The notes beneath the pieces are model-generated. The model was not told the origin of the DNA. It saw only the letters and a list, made by a program, of their open reading frames with translations, and ran no database searches. Position numbers and translations under genes: made by a program. Below are positions 1 through 9,419 of a stretch of 64,000 bases of DNA, piece by piece. The stretch spans positions 1,612,001 to 1,676,000 of the forward strand of contig JAGKQI010000061.1 in assembly GCA_018806915.1 (NCBI GenBank), given 5' to 3'. Every line of letters starts with the position of its first letter. Position 1 is the stretch's first letter. This DNA is from Phytophthora colocasiae. Its lineage: Eukaryota; Oomycota; Peronosporomycetes; Peronosporales; Peronosporaceae.

Positions 1-590
1 GCCTTCGCCGAGGTCCAGCGGTTCACCTTGTTCGAAGCTTCTGTTGATGAGGGCTGCCAAATGAGGCACGATGACTTCTGCTCCATACTAGAGTATTTCC
101 GCGGGGATTGAGTCGGGCCCACTTGCACGACGATTATTGAGCTTCCTAAGAGCGAGCACTAGTTCTTCGGGTGTGATCGGCTGATTCAGGGCGCGAGCCT
201 CGAGATCTGCTGTGATCGGTTCTCGAGTCGGTAGGGCAAATTGTTTCCTAAAGTGGGCACATACGAGTTCGTTAGTCGTCGTACGGTGTACGATATACTT
301 ACCTTCCGAGTCTGTGAGTAGCAGGGGCTCTGTGCGCCCAGTCGGATCGCTCGTGCGGCCTCGTAGAATTGCGCGGTGTGGCTGAGGTTTTCGATTTGGG
401 AGATTTTGTCGTCCAGTTCCATTGAATGATCAAGTTGCGTTCGCGACGTAGAGCTGTTGTACTGGTATGTCGGTCCGGTCATTGTAGATGCGTAGTTGAA
501 GTTCTCGCTGACGGGACGTGAGCTCGCATAAGACCACATCGGCGTAACGGTGGTGACGTGACCGGGGGGTGGCATAGTCGATAGTTGCTT
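1..590 (-). pseudogene. LINE reverse-transcriptase fragment
   Basis: Read on the minus strand, 1-190 gives the N-terminal reverse-transcriptase motif of a non-LTR retrotransposon (ALRKLNNRRASGPDSIPAEI), followed by an in-frame TAG and then continuing RT-like sequence. Upstream (about 190-575) lies the linker usually found between the endonuclease and RT domains. A frame change near 200 separates the linker from the RT part. The left edge of the window truncates the fragment. The Copia element at 596-7179 is inserted into it, because LINE-like linker sequence resumes at 7185 across the restored CAGCC target. The copy is broken and not functional. Confidence 0.7.
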
Positions 591-595
591 CAGCC

Positions 596-788
596 TGTTG
601 AAAGGGTGAAGCTGGAGTAGTTGAGGGGAAAGAAGAAGAAGAAGTTATGTTTTAGAGTTTAAACGCCAACGCAGTGGTGTGGGAATGACTGGTGGCTAAG
701 AACTACACTACTCTCTACTATTGTTATAGTGAGATCCACTATTATCTTGATAGAGAGGTTTTACTATGAAATGATTGCAACTTTAACA
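596..788 (-). repeat. 3' LTR of the Copia element
   Basis: 193-bp long terminal repeat, TGTTG...TAACA on the plus strand. It matches 6987-7179 except at two positions (GTG versus GTA near 673; CTC versus CCC near 713). The preceding CAGCC (591-595) is the target duplication. Confidence 0.93.
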
Positions 789-799
789 GCCTCCCTGCG
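789..799 (-). other. Polypurine tract next to the 3' LTR
   Basis: On the minus strand the bases just before the 3' LTR read GCAGGGAGGC. This purine-rich run is in the right place to prime plus-strand DNA synthesis. Confidence 0.6.
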
Positions 800-967
800 T
801 CATTACATAGATGATCGACCTACGCAATTATTTAATTTGGTAGGTACTTGCGAACATAAGTAGTGCCCCCTCAGTCACACATTGCTCCACGTGGAAGCCA
901 GCGTCCTGCAGCCATAGCTTGGCGCTGCCCTTGTTGTAGCGAAGTGAGGCTGGCGCTTCGCAAGCCA

Positions 968-1744
968 ATGGCACGCATTAGGGTGACTGGGATCACACGT
1001 GAGGAAGCGCTCCGGGGCACGCCGGCTCCTGGTACGAAATCCCAGAAGAAGAGGAAGCCCCGGACTGCTTCCACGATTAGGGCACTCAAGCGGGCACGCA
1101 AGGCCGCGAGATGCACGCAGTCAGCAGGAGACGCATCACACCACGGGGATCATGTTCGCATCGCTTCAGGGGATGGAGAGACGGCAGGAACGGTCTGCGG
1201 CACCGCGGACGAGGTGGAGCCGACCAGGGCGGAAGTGTGCAGTGCCCATGTCACTAAAACGGGGGGAAATAGTGACACCATTGCTGCACCACGTGTCTCT
1301 GTCTGCACTGCTCAGTCTGTGGAGTCAGGCTGCACAACTTGGGTATGTTTGATTTGTACGTATGTAAATACGGAGATTTCCGCCGCTTGCAAGAATTGCA
1401 AGTGCGCTCCTGCGACTTCTCGGACGGATCTGGCCACTGCTGCAACCGACTCCGCAGCTGCTGCTACCGACTCGGTGACTGCTGCAACAGACCAAGTATC
1501 TGCTGTTCTCGACCCTAGTGTGCCTGATAACGAGGTGATCTTTTATCCGATCAATGGCAAATACTATGGCCCAAGTCGTGTGATCGTTTCCAATGGATAT
1601 GCAACTACCAAGGCGAAGTGGAATGTTGCTCGCATCAACAACCGACGTGATGGAAAGTTTGGGCGTGAGTATCACGTGCTTTGGGCATTAAATGAAGTCG
1701 GAATTGGAAAGTACTACGTAGGAGCCAATGGAGCAATTGCGTGA
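968..1744 (+). CDS. Antisense ORF A in the Copia element, RanBP2-type zinc finger
   Basis: The open frame runs from about 863; the first ATG is at 968. It lies between the pol end and the 3' LTR, on the strand opposite gag-pol. The N-terminal part is very basic (clusters such as KSQKKRKPR and RALKRARKAAR). Near 1336-1410 it encodes WVCLICTYVN, six residues, then CKNC: the W-x-C-x2-C...N...C-x2-C pattern of a RanBP2/NZF-type zinc finger. A Thr/Ala-rich linker with three repeats of a TAATDS-like unit follows, then a globular C-terminus. It overlaps ORF B by 17 bp in another frame, so the two may be one broken gene. A nested insertion or an element-borne accessory gene are both possible. Function unknown. 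Confidence 0.5.
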   Translation: MARIRVTGITREEALRGTPAPGTKSQKKRKPRTASTIRALKRARKAARCTQSAGDASHHGDHVRIASGDGETAGTVCGTADEVEPTRAEVCSAHVTKTGGNSDTIAAPRVSVCTAQSVESGCTTWVCLICTYVNTEISAACKNCKCAPATSRTDLATAATDSAAAATDSVTAATDQVSAVLDPSVPDNEVIFYPINGKYYGPSRVIVSNGYATTKAKWNVARINNRRDGKFGREYHVLWALNEVGIGKYYVGANGAIA

Positions 1745-2036
1745 GGATAATTTTAACGATGAAATGGATCTTGTGGATTGTTGGAAAGCTTCGAAGATTG
1801 AACATTTCGATCAATTTTGTAAGGGTGACACTTATGGAACATTTCTGCTGGGAGCTGATGGACAAAACCTGTGCATGTTTAATGCACTGAAGCGCGCTGC
1901 TGAATTGGCTGGTCGTCCGGATATAATTACACAGCAGGACATTGATGATTTTGTTCAAGATGAGCTCAAGTTGAACCAAGTGGATCTTACTGAGGGAGGC
2001 ACGCTTCATGCAATCGTTTCATTTACGTTTAAGTAG
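1728..2036 (+). CDS. Antisense ORF B in the Copia element
   Basis: 102-aa frame beginning with ATG inside the end of ORF A. It ends at 2036, about 5 bp from the end of the minus-strand pol-derived frame at 2041. It contains GADGQNLCMFNALKRAAEL, loosely like the Asp-Gly...Cys-x-Phe-x-Ala stretch of OTU-type cysteine proteases. The Asp-Cys spacing is longer than in OTU enzymes and no catalytic His is identifiable, so I do not assign a function. If one base were gained or lost near 1735, ORFs A and B would read as a single protein of roughly 350 residues. Confidence 0.45.
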   Translation: MEQLREDNFNDEMDLVDCWKASKIEHFDQFCKGDTYGTFLLGADGQNLCMFNALKRAAELAGRPDIITQQDIDDFVQDELKLNQVDLTEGGTLHAIVSFTFK

Positions 2037-2040
2037 GATT

Positions 2041-5000
2041 CTACTCAGCTTTTAGGGAATCAATCCTTAGTTTCCTTCTTAGTTCTCTAAACTGATGCTT
2101 ATCAAGAGCTTTTGTAAAAAATGTCAGCAACCATATCTTTAGTGTTGCAGTACTCGACGCTGAATTCGTGTCGTTCAACTTTCTCCTGAACAAAGCAATA
2201 TCTAATGTGGATATGCTTTGACCTCCCATGCATTTCAGGGTTGTAGGAGATTTTTATACGGCTCTGATTATCCTCGTAAATAATGTTGGCCTGCGTTGTA
2301 GCAAAACCAAGTTCTCCTAAGAGTAGTTTGAGGAATATCATTTCTTGCATACAATGGCACAGGGCGATATATTCTGCCTCTGTTGTTGACAGGACCACAG
2401 TGTGGTGTTTGCGTGAGAGCCATGAGATGGGACTATTAGCGAGTGTAGTGACATAGCCTCCGACAGAACGTCTCGTGTCAGGGCAGTTAGCATAATCCGA
2501 GTCACTGTATGCCATGAGATGGTCAGCAAGATTATCAGGGGTGATGTCCCGTGAACCTCCCAGCATCAAACCGTAGTCTTTGGTACCTGCAAGGTACTTT
2601 AGCCCTCGGATGACAGCATTCCAGTGATCCATTCCGGGATTCGCTAAAAATTGGCTAACTTCACGCATGTAAAATGCCATATCGGGTCGAGTGCCTACCA
2701 TCAGGTACATAACACTTCCGACAGCTTCACGATACGGAATGGCTTTCATCGCATCTTTTTCTGCCGCATTGCTTGGCTGGATGTTTATGGAGAGTTTAGC
2801 ATTCCGTTCTACTGGGGTTGCAATTGGATAAGGAATATATTCGCTGAATCGGTCAATCACCTTCGTAGCATATTTGTGTTGGTGGATAAAGATCGTTCGG
2901 TTCTTGCGGTCACGTTGAATAGACCAGCCGAGTAAGTACTTCACCTCCCCTAAATCTGGCATGGAGAACCTCTTTTTCAGGGCGGATTTAAGCTCACTGA
3001 CGAGCGCTGGAGTTAATGCAATAATCAGAAGATCATCCACGTACACGGCAATATAGCAGGTAATGCCTTTCGTCGTGCGCTGGAAAACACAACTGTCCTT
3101 GAGGAGTTTGTGGAAGCCAAGACTGACAAGAAAAGCAGACAGCGTTTGATACCAGACACGGGGGGCCTGCTTTAAACCGTATAGGCTTTTGAGCAGTTTG
3201 CACACGAGGTGTTCCTTGCCCGGGATTGTGAATCCTTCCGGTTGAGCCATGTACATGTCTTCCTCAAGAAAACCATTCAGGAAAGCCGTTTTGACATCCA
3301 TTTGGTGTATTTCAAGATCCAGCAAGGCTGCGATCGTAAGCAGTAGTCGTAGTACTTCCATCCTGATAACAGGGGAAAATATTTCATTGTAATCAATGCC
3401 ATGGCGTTGTAGAAAACCTTTGATCACCAGGCGAGCTTTAAAGCGATCAATTGCGCCAGTTCCGGTGTACTTAACGACGAAAACCCAGCGGCTAGTAAGA
3501 ATTTTTCGTCCCTTCGGCGGGGGTACTAGAATCCATGTGTTGTTGTCCATGAGAGACTTGTATTCTGAGTTGGCAGCTTTTCGCCACTGATTTGCATGAG
3601 AAGACCTCATTGCTTCTTTATACGTAGTGGGTTCAGACACATACCGAATAGCGAGTAGTGTGTAGAGTAGCTCTCTGCGTTGTCCCTGTTCTTTGATGTC
3701 CTCCGCAGCATCAAGCCGTACATTTGTCGTGGCCAAGCGGGGGCGTTTGCGGGAAGGAGACACTGGTGAGCCAGGTGTTGGCTCAGTTCGGAAAGAGTAG
3801 TGAATGACATCGGTCTCAGTCGCGTCTCGGAGCGAGGGTGGTTGGCGCTGAGACTGAACGGTCGGAGCAGACTGTGGTTGAGGCAGAGGTGTAGGAGCAA
3901 GGTGGTGCGTTTGCTCTCGTTGTGTTAGGCGACGAGTCGTCGTCTTGTCAGCTAGAGAGGGGAATTCGTCCTCTTTAAAAATGACATCACGACTGTACAC
4001 GATAGCATGTGTGTTAATGTCCAGTAACCGAAAGCCTTTCTTGTGATCGGGCATGCCAAGATACATGCACAGACGTGCAGGGGCATCAAGCTTGTCGCGG
4101 TATTGCTCCGTAATGTGGACATATGCACTGCATCCAAATACCTTAATATATCCATGGATGGGATACGGTTGTACCATAGTTCGTGGGGTGTAAGACCATC
4201 AGTTTTGGAGCACGGCGTCATATTAATCAGTGTAGTCACATGACAGATACATTCTGCCCAAAGCTGGTTGGGAAGGTTGCCATCCAACAGTAGGGCTCGA
4301 ACACGTTCCAAGATTGTTCGGTTTCGTCGTTCAGCAACACCATTCTGCTAAAGTGTATAAGCATTCGTGAACTGGGCATGTGTACCATACTTATTAAAGA
4401 TCAAACGACCCAGTTTCTCATATTCCTTAGCATTATCCGCTTGCAGCACCCGGATTTCTTCATCATCGATGTGCTGGCGGCGCCATTCAAGAACTTGGAT
4501 ATCCTTCCTAAAGATGTTCAGAACCTTCTTTCTAAAATCTTCGTAGCACGCATACAGATCACTACGGGCTTTAAGCGGGTACGTAAACATATATCGAGAG
4601 AAGTCATCGATCAAGATCACAAAGTAACGACAACCAGTAAGGCTAGGTACAGGTAATGGACCACAAATGTCGGAATGGACTTTGCCCAAGGGCGATGTAG
4701 CACGTTCAACAATTCTATTAGAGTAGAAAGGGGAGCGGTGAGACTTCGCTAACGTGCAGGCAACACAGAAGAAATCTGCTGGCGGCGTTACAGACGCGGT
4801 TCCGTCAAGTCCATGAATGGCAAGCTTCCTAGATAAATCACGCAAAGTGCGAGCGTTAGGATGGCCAAGACGTTTGTGTAATAGCAGAAAAGATCGTTGC
4901 TTACCTTTAGCTATGAGTGCCGTAGAGGTGGCCTTTGGTTGGGCGTGGAACTGGTATAGATCCGTAGTAGTAGCCATGGGAGCTTTAATGCTGAGGCGCC

Positions 5001-5821
5001 GGTCAGTATGCATGGTGCATTTCTTGCGGTCAAAGATGAAGCGGAAGTTATGCTTAACAGCTGCCGGGACTGAAAGTAAACTGAAGTGCAGTTGTGGCGC
5101 GTACAGTACACCCTGGAGAGACATCGTCTGAGAGTTGCCCTTAGAGTCGAGTACTTCCAGGTCGACGCGTCCAATGCCTTCAATCGGGATTTGGTTTTTA
5201 CCGCCGGCTGTGATGGACCCACCACTGGTGGTTATATCAGTAAACCATTGGGACTCGTGCGTTACGTGACGCGTACACCCAGAGTCTATGGTCCATGTAG
5301 GATCCAGTTGAACGTTGGCCTGAGCCGAGAGGCTTACAGGTGGGTTGACTGTCGTAGCGGTTGCTACGACAGTCAACCCACCTGTAAGCCTCTCGGCAAT
5401 TATTAAACCCACGTCACGGCGCTCTTGGTGAAAACCATAACTGATCAGGAAGACACCAAGGGTGCTTCCGATGCGGGTAACGCAGTTCCGCACGCAGCCA
5501 TGAGGGCTCGTGATGCCATCGAGTGGCATCACCGGGCGTGGGTAAGTTAACCCCACGCCATGGTCGTAAGCCGGGGTTGGTAGAATACCATCCCGAAGAA
5601 GTCCACGAGGACTTGGGACAGGAGCTAAAGGTTCCTAGGTCACAGTCGGTCGAAGCACCTTACGGGTGCTGCCATGGACTGCTTCCTCACCGTCGGAATC
5701 CGACTGAAGGGGGCATGACTTGGATTGGTCGTGGTCACGATGTTGACTATGACTGTTTCGTTTAGAGGCAGCACCTCCCCTGTTTCGCTGATCACGGCGA
5801 TCGGAGCTGTCGTGATCGCGG
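2041..5821 (-). pseudogene. pol: Copia pol (protease, integrase, RT, RNase H), broken
   Basis: In element order: the aspartic-protease motif TIDSG at about 5280; the zinc-binding pre-integrase and integrase core (HSDICGP, DDFSRY, LQADNAKEY) to about 4350; reverse transcriptase with the YVDDLL active site at about 3020-3045; RNase H with AYSDSDYA and the TEAEYIAL stretch at about 2340-2520. Lesions: scrambled sequence at about 5400-5640 next to a perfect hairpin; a TAG at 4348-4350 where related integrases have Gln in QQNGVAER; a frame change near 4165; another near 2110 that splits the C-terminus (VADIF|TKALDKHQF). RT and RNase H are otherwise open for about 690 codons. It cannot make the full polyprotein. 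Confidence 0.85.
5324..5397. repeat. Perfect 35-bp-arm hairpin inside pol
   Basis: Arms 5324-5358 and 5363-5397 are exact reverse complements around a 4-bp loop (ggtt). The left arm is normal pol sequence just upstream of the protease motif. The right arm is its inverted copy and is followed by about 240 bp that does not read as pol. This is a fold-back duplication that probably accompanied the rearrangement. Confidence 0.9.
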
Positions 5822-6982
5822 TTATTGGTGGTGCGCCCACGGTCTCGAGAGTTGTTGTGGGTGTTGCGGTACGGATGAGTTACGCTGCGTGTTCCCACCT
5901 TTGAAAGTAAAGTTGGCTGGGAGTACAGTACCAGCCTTGATACGACCGTCTCGTAGGTCCTTTTGCAAGCCACGACACTGGCGAATGTTGTGACGAGGCC
6001 GATCACAGTACGAACAGACATTGCTAGAGGTAGGACTCGAAGCCGTGGTCACCGGAGCAGCTGCGACGAGAGCGCGCTCATTCTTGGTTGCTGTCGTTTC
6101 CGGGGTTCCTTTCGATAGCGTGTACCGTTCTTGGGCTTGAAGGTCACGGACCTTGCCCTCGATGCTTTGCTTTAGATCCTCATACGGGATATACTTCCGC
6201 TGGCCCTTCCAAATGCGAAGGTCATTCTTCCAGGACTTGGGCATGGAATGGAACAGGTAGATTGACTTCTGTCCTTCCGTCATCACCGATTCGGTGGCCT
6301 CTTCTGAGGCTTTCATCGCATTCTCCAGCTTGAGGAAGAACTCTGTTAAGTTACTCCCTTCGTCGTACTTGATTTCCATCAAGTAGTGCTGGATGAAGTA
6401 GGGGTCGCCATGAAAAGCTGCACCCTCGTACTTCTTGCAGATGAAAGAGAAAAACTCGTAGGACGTCGTGAGATTGCGAACCAGACGAACATGCGTGTTG
6501 TCCATGGTCTTCACCAGGAACGCCTTCGTCTTGGCCTCCTTGCGGCGTCGCTCATACTGGCTGAGAGGTTGGGGCTTCTCCTTAACAACACGTTTCTTGG
6601 TTTTGGTAGCTTGGTGGCGGTTGAAGGGGCGGATGGTGGGCAGATTCTTGCGCTTAGTAGCCGTGTCGGATTCCTCATCGGAGTCCTCCTCAGAACCCGA
6701 GGTTGGCTTCAGTTCTTCATCACTTTCGTCATAGTCCACCGCGTCGGAGTCGATTTCGGGGGTCGTCGCTGGCTTGCGCCTTGGCTTGTCATCGACGTCA
6801 GACATGTCGCCATCGCTTTCTTCCGCTTCATCCTCCGAGATTCCATCGTAGTCCGGTTTCTTCACGAAGCCGAGGAGATGTTTCCCGTCGAGAGATGCGC
6901 ATACACGAGTCTTCCACACGTCGAAGTTTTCAGTACCGACGAGGCGTGGAAAGTCATCGTTCGAGGCTTGACTTGGGCTCAT
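5822..6982 (-). CDS. gag: Copia Gag, nucleocapsid-type CCHC knuckle
   Basis: 386-aa frame starting at the ATG only 4 bp inside the 5' LTR. The N-terminal half has acidic, Ser-rich stretches (DEAEESDGDMSDVDD and similar). A UBN2/Retrotran_gag-like helical core follows (residues about 150-290, including YLMEIKYDEGSNLTEFFLKL). The CCHC zinc knuckle CSYCDRPRHNIRQC lies at about residue 320. The frame stops at 5822; a basic Arg/His/Asp-rich tail continues in another frame to about 5640, so the Gag-Pol junction is shifted. It would package element RNA in virus-like particles if expressed. Confidence 0.8.
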   Translation of the reverse strand: MSPSQASNDDFPRLVGTENFDVWKTRVCASLDGKHLLGFVKKPDYDGISEDEAEESDGDMSDVDDKPRRKPATTPEIDSDAVDYDESDEELKPTSGSEEDSDEESDTATKRKNLPTIRPFNRHQATKTKKRVVKEKPQPLSQYERRRKEAKTKAFLVKTMDNTHVRLVRNLTTSYEFFSFICKKYEGAAFHGDPYFIQHYLMEIKYDEGSNLTEFFLKLENAMKASEEATESVMTEGQKSIYLFHSMPKSWKNDLRIWKGQRKYIPYEDLKQSIEGKVRDLQAQERYTLSKGTPETTATKNERALVAAAPVTTASSPTSSNVCSYCDRPRHNIRQCRGLQKDLRDGRIKAGTVLPANFTFKGGNTQRNSSVPQHPQQLSRPWAHHQ

Positions 6983-6986
6983 GACC
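6975..6986 (-). other. Half-tRNA-type primer-binding site overlapping the gag start
   Basis: Immediately inside the 5' LTR the minus strand reads GGTCATGAGCCC. This matches, in 11 of 12 positions, the complement of the initiator tRNA-Met anticodon stem-loop (GGGCUCAUAACC), the primer used by Drosophila copia and yeast Ty5. The ATG in this site is the gag start codon. Confidence 0.6.
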
Positions 6987-7179
6987 TGTTGAAAGGGTGA
7001 AGCTGGAGTAGTTGAGGGGAAAGAAGAAGAAGAAGTTATGTTTTAGAGTTTAAACGCCAACGCAGTGATGTGGGAATGACTGGTGGCTAAGAACTACACT
7101 ACCCTCTACTATTGTTATAGTGAGATCCACTATTATCTTGATAGAGAGGTTTTACTATGAAATGATTGCAACTTTAACA
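6987..7179 (-). repeat. 5' LTR of the Copia element
   Basis: 193-bp LTR, followed at 7180-7184 by the CAGCC target duplication. It would hold the promoter for the minus-strand gag-pol RNA. Confidence 0.93.
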
Positions 7180-7184
7180 CAGCC

Positions 7185-7386
7185 GTGGAGCGGGTTGTGT
7201 CCAGAGTCGCTGTACATTGCATTGGGACAGGAATACCGAATTTTGAGGATCGCCATACCCCCCCCCCCCCCCTCAATTCTCCAAAAGGGGTACCGACATC
7301 CAGATTTAGACTTCGTTTTGCTGATTGGTTAAAAATAGTTCTGTTGGCCAACTGTGCAAGCGCTGTTCATTTTGGAAAGAGCTAGC
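7185..7386. other. LINE linker remnant and poly-C run
   Basis: About the first 50 bp, read on the minus strand and joined across the Copia site to 590, resume the linker of the interrupted LINE. A run of about 15 C occurs near 7258-7272 and is prone to length error. The rest (about 7275-7386) leads into the pogo-like ORF and may be that element's 5' part. Confidence 0.4.
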
Positions 7387-7614
7387 ATGCCACGACGGCA
7401 ACAACGACTGCAACGCAACATCCGGACCGTCAGGAAGAAACTAAATATCCTCATCTTAGCGGAGCGGACGTCGGTGAAAGGTGCAGCTCGAACCCACAAC
7501 GTACAGCCCTCTCAGATTCGCCAGTGGCGCCGAAATAAAGGTCGGTTAGAGGAGACAGCAAAACGAAACCCACATGCGACGACTTGTAGTTGTATCTGTG
7601 TCTTGGTGGTGTAG
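7387..7614 (+). pseudogene. Pogo/Tigger-like transposase N-terminus, truncated
   Basis: ATG at 7387 opens a short basic frame. It has a helix-turn-helix of the CENP-B/pogo kind: KKLNILILAERTSVKGAART, then VQPSQIRQWRRNKGRLEE. The homology stops near KRNPHA (about 7580), after which unrelated residues run to a stop at 7612-7614. Only the DNA-binding start of a DDE transposase survives; the catalytic part was lost where LINE sequence joins at about 7600. Confidence 0.5.
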
Positions 7615-7628
7615 GGCTTCCTCAAGCG

Positions 7629-8140
7629 CTAGGTTGTAGTTTGCCCGAGTGCTTTCATCATGAATAAGTTGTTATCGAGCGAGGCGAAGCGGTCGAGCGG
7701 TGGTCTGAAGCGAAGGCGTCGGGCTTGACGGAGTGTGAAATCTGCGGTCACGAGTTTATGGTCGGATGGAGTTTCGGTGCCGCCCCAGGATTGGGCATCC
7801 ATGCAGAACCGGCGGCAGTTTTGTGGGCACAGGATGTAGTCGATTTGGTTGTAGACGGAGTGCGTAACTCGGCGTTGACTCCATGTTGTTTTGTGCTTGG
7901 CGCGCTTCTGGAAACCTGTGTTGGTTGCAAACAAATTGAATGAGTGACAAACGTTAGCAAGGGTGTGGCCGTTTCTGTTGCGACGTCCACGGGCGTACGA
8001 TCCGAGGAAGGTTTCCCCGGATCGTTGGTGTCCTAGTTTAGCGTTGAAGTCTCCGGAGATGATGGTGATGTCGCGGCTTGCGAGAGTCCGTAGCAAGGCG
8101 TGTAGGTCTTGGTAGAATCGATCATCTTCTCAAGGAGGGC
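7629..8140 (-). pseudogene. LINE AP-type endonuclease fragment
   Basis: The minus strand encodes the C-terminal half of an exonuclease-endonuclease-phosphatase domain. ITIISGDFNAKLG carries the metal-binding Asp/Asn, IDYILC follows, and the terminal catalytic motif is SDHKLV. The order and spacing fit an APE-type LINE endonuclease. It is in the same orientation as the RT fragment at 1-590 and probably belongs to the same broken element. The upstream half is degraded and there is no intact start. Confidence 0.72.
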
Positions 8141-8356
8141 GGCCGCTAGGCCAATTCGTGTGCACCAAACACTCAGCACAGCTCCATGGAGTTCTCGTGG
8201 TCGTGGACTATTATTCTGTCGATCAGCGGGTCATAAACGTAACGCAGGTGTTTACCTTCTACACTGCGGCTCTCCGTACTCCTTTAACAACCAGGAATAC
8301 GACGGTCCCTACTTCATCTTGAAGGTGTGGAAGTCCACAGACATGGTTTGGCGACT

Positions 8357-8818
8357 ACCGACTTCCCTATGTCTAAGGCGTCAGGGCTTATAGGCGTCAC
8401 AGGTTTTCAGCCAATCACAGCACTACGAATTGGCCCCTATGTCAAAGGCGTCCTTGAACTTTTTGCATAGACTGTGTCGCAGTCGGGCCATTCAAGATTC
8501 TGATGTCCGAGCACGCAGAAGTCCCCGCAGCACTTCAAGACTTAACCGTCAACTTGGTAATCCCTGAGCTGGCAGATTTGCATGTTCAAGACTTAAGCGC
8601 CAACTCGGTAATCGCCGAGTTGGCAGATTTGCATGTGCTAGACGATCGATATCGACTCCGATCTAGACATTTGCAAGGAGGACTGTAATGAATGAATCTT
8701 CCAGTCTCACCAACTTTGTGAGTGTCACTCCTCTGACCGTCCATCTCCGAAGATCAACGTTCTGGTGACCTGCTCATCACCTGAGAATGGGGTGCGCCTT
8801 AGACATAGGGAAATCGGT
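8357..8818. mobile_element. Small TIR-bounded element (MITE-like)
   Basis: A 24-bp inverted repeat with one mismatch bounds about 460 bp: 8357-8380 and 8795-8818, core CCCTATGTCTAAGGCG. A diverged direct copy of the core (CCCCTATGTCAAAGGCG) sits inside at about 8430. No transposase is present and I could not find a convincing target duplication. It may be a remnant of a larger DNA transposon. Confidence 0.4.
8536..8637 (+). repeat. Two tandem 51-bp units
   Basis: Two head-to-tail copies, roughly 86% alike, starting at 8536 and 8587. The period is 51 bp (17 codons) and a short frame is open across both (units ending ELADLHV). The repeat lies within the small TIR element. A real protein is doubtful. 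Confidence 0.55.
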
Positions 8819-9419
8819 ACGCGAGCACCGGGGCAATAGCTCACCGTTCAACAAAGGCGCAGTGAATTTTCTGTTGGGTTGGAGTATGAGCTGCTCACAA
8901 AGCTGACAGCACTTGGTCTTGCTCGTCCTGTTCCTAACGGTGGAGGGCTAACTGCAGATACGTCATCCTTTCACAAGGACTCTCTACCAATGATCCATGA
9001 CGGCTCCGGTACGCGTTTAAACCCCCGAAAATGAGAAAGACCGACGACCAAATACACGCTGTTGAAAACCGTTCGGGCGGGTTCCGCCACAGCGGACAGG
9101 ACCAAGGATGGCGTCTAGCTCCGTGAGGCCACCAATTACGAGTGCCAGCAAAACAATTGACTAGCGGCAGTGAGATGCGCTTCAAGAATCCCAAGTATGT
9201 TCACTCGACGAGTTCTTGCAATGATCCTTCTTCTGGTTGATGTAGCCGGATTCCCTCCAGCACGTCCAAGTTGATGTTCTTCAACAGCCGTATTATCATA
9301 GGTGTAACTTACTGCAGCTTTGTCGTCATTACTTCTCTTTCTTATATCGTTAGCTATCGTTGGAAAGTCTATTGACAACCCAGGCATGTGTTTTACCACT
9401 TCAACCTGAGAGCCAAGTG
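8819..9419. other. No gene recognised
   Basis: Short open frames exist on both strands but none has recognisable motifs or clean splice joins. A minus-strand frame at 9136-9432 lies downstream of the gene ending at 9420 and could be an extra exon; I could not connect it. Confidence 0.4.

Larger units (their letters stand above)
596..7179 (-). mobile_element. Complete Ty1/copia LTR retrotransposon
   Basis: Two 193-bp LTRs (596-788 and 6987-7179) start TG and end CA, and differ at only two sites by eye. They are flanked by a perfect 5-bp target duplication, CAGCC, at 591-595 and 7180-7184. Coding runs on the minus strand: gag with a CCHC knuckle, then protease, integrase, reverse transcriptase and RNase H, in copia order (integrase before RT). 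A purine-rich tract abuts the 3' LTR and a half-tRNA-type primer-binding site abuts the 5' LTR. The 1.25-kb segment between the pol end (about 2040) and the 3' LTR carries two plus-strand ORFs, which is not standard for copia. Several frameshifts and a nonsense codon disable gag-pol even though the LTRs are nearly identical. Confidence 0.93.

Noticed and set aside
1861..1920. OTU protease assignment for Copia antisense ORF B
   Set aside because: Asp-to-Cys spacing differs from OTU enzymes and no catalytic His is visible.
7258..7272. Poly-C run as a regulatory or G-quadruplex element
   Set aside because: A single homopolymer next to transposon junctions; more likely slippage, no further G-tracts on the other strand.
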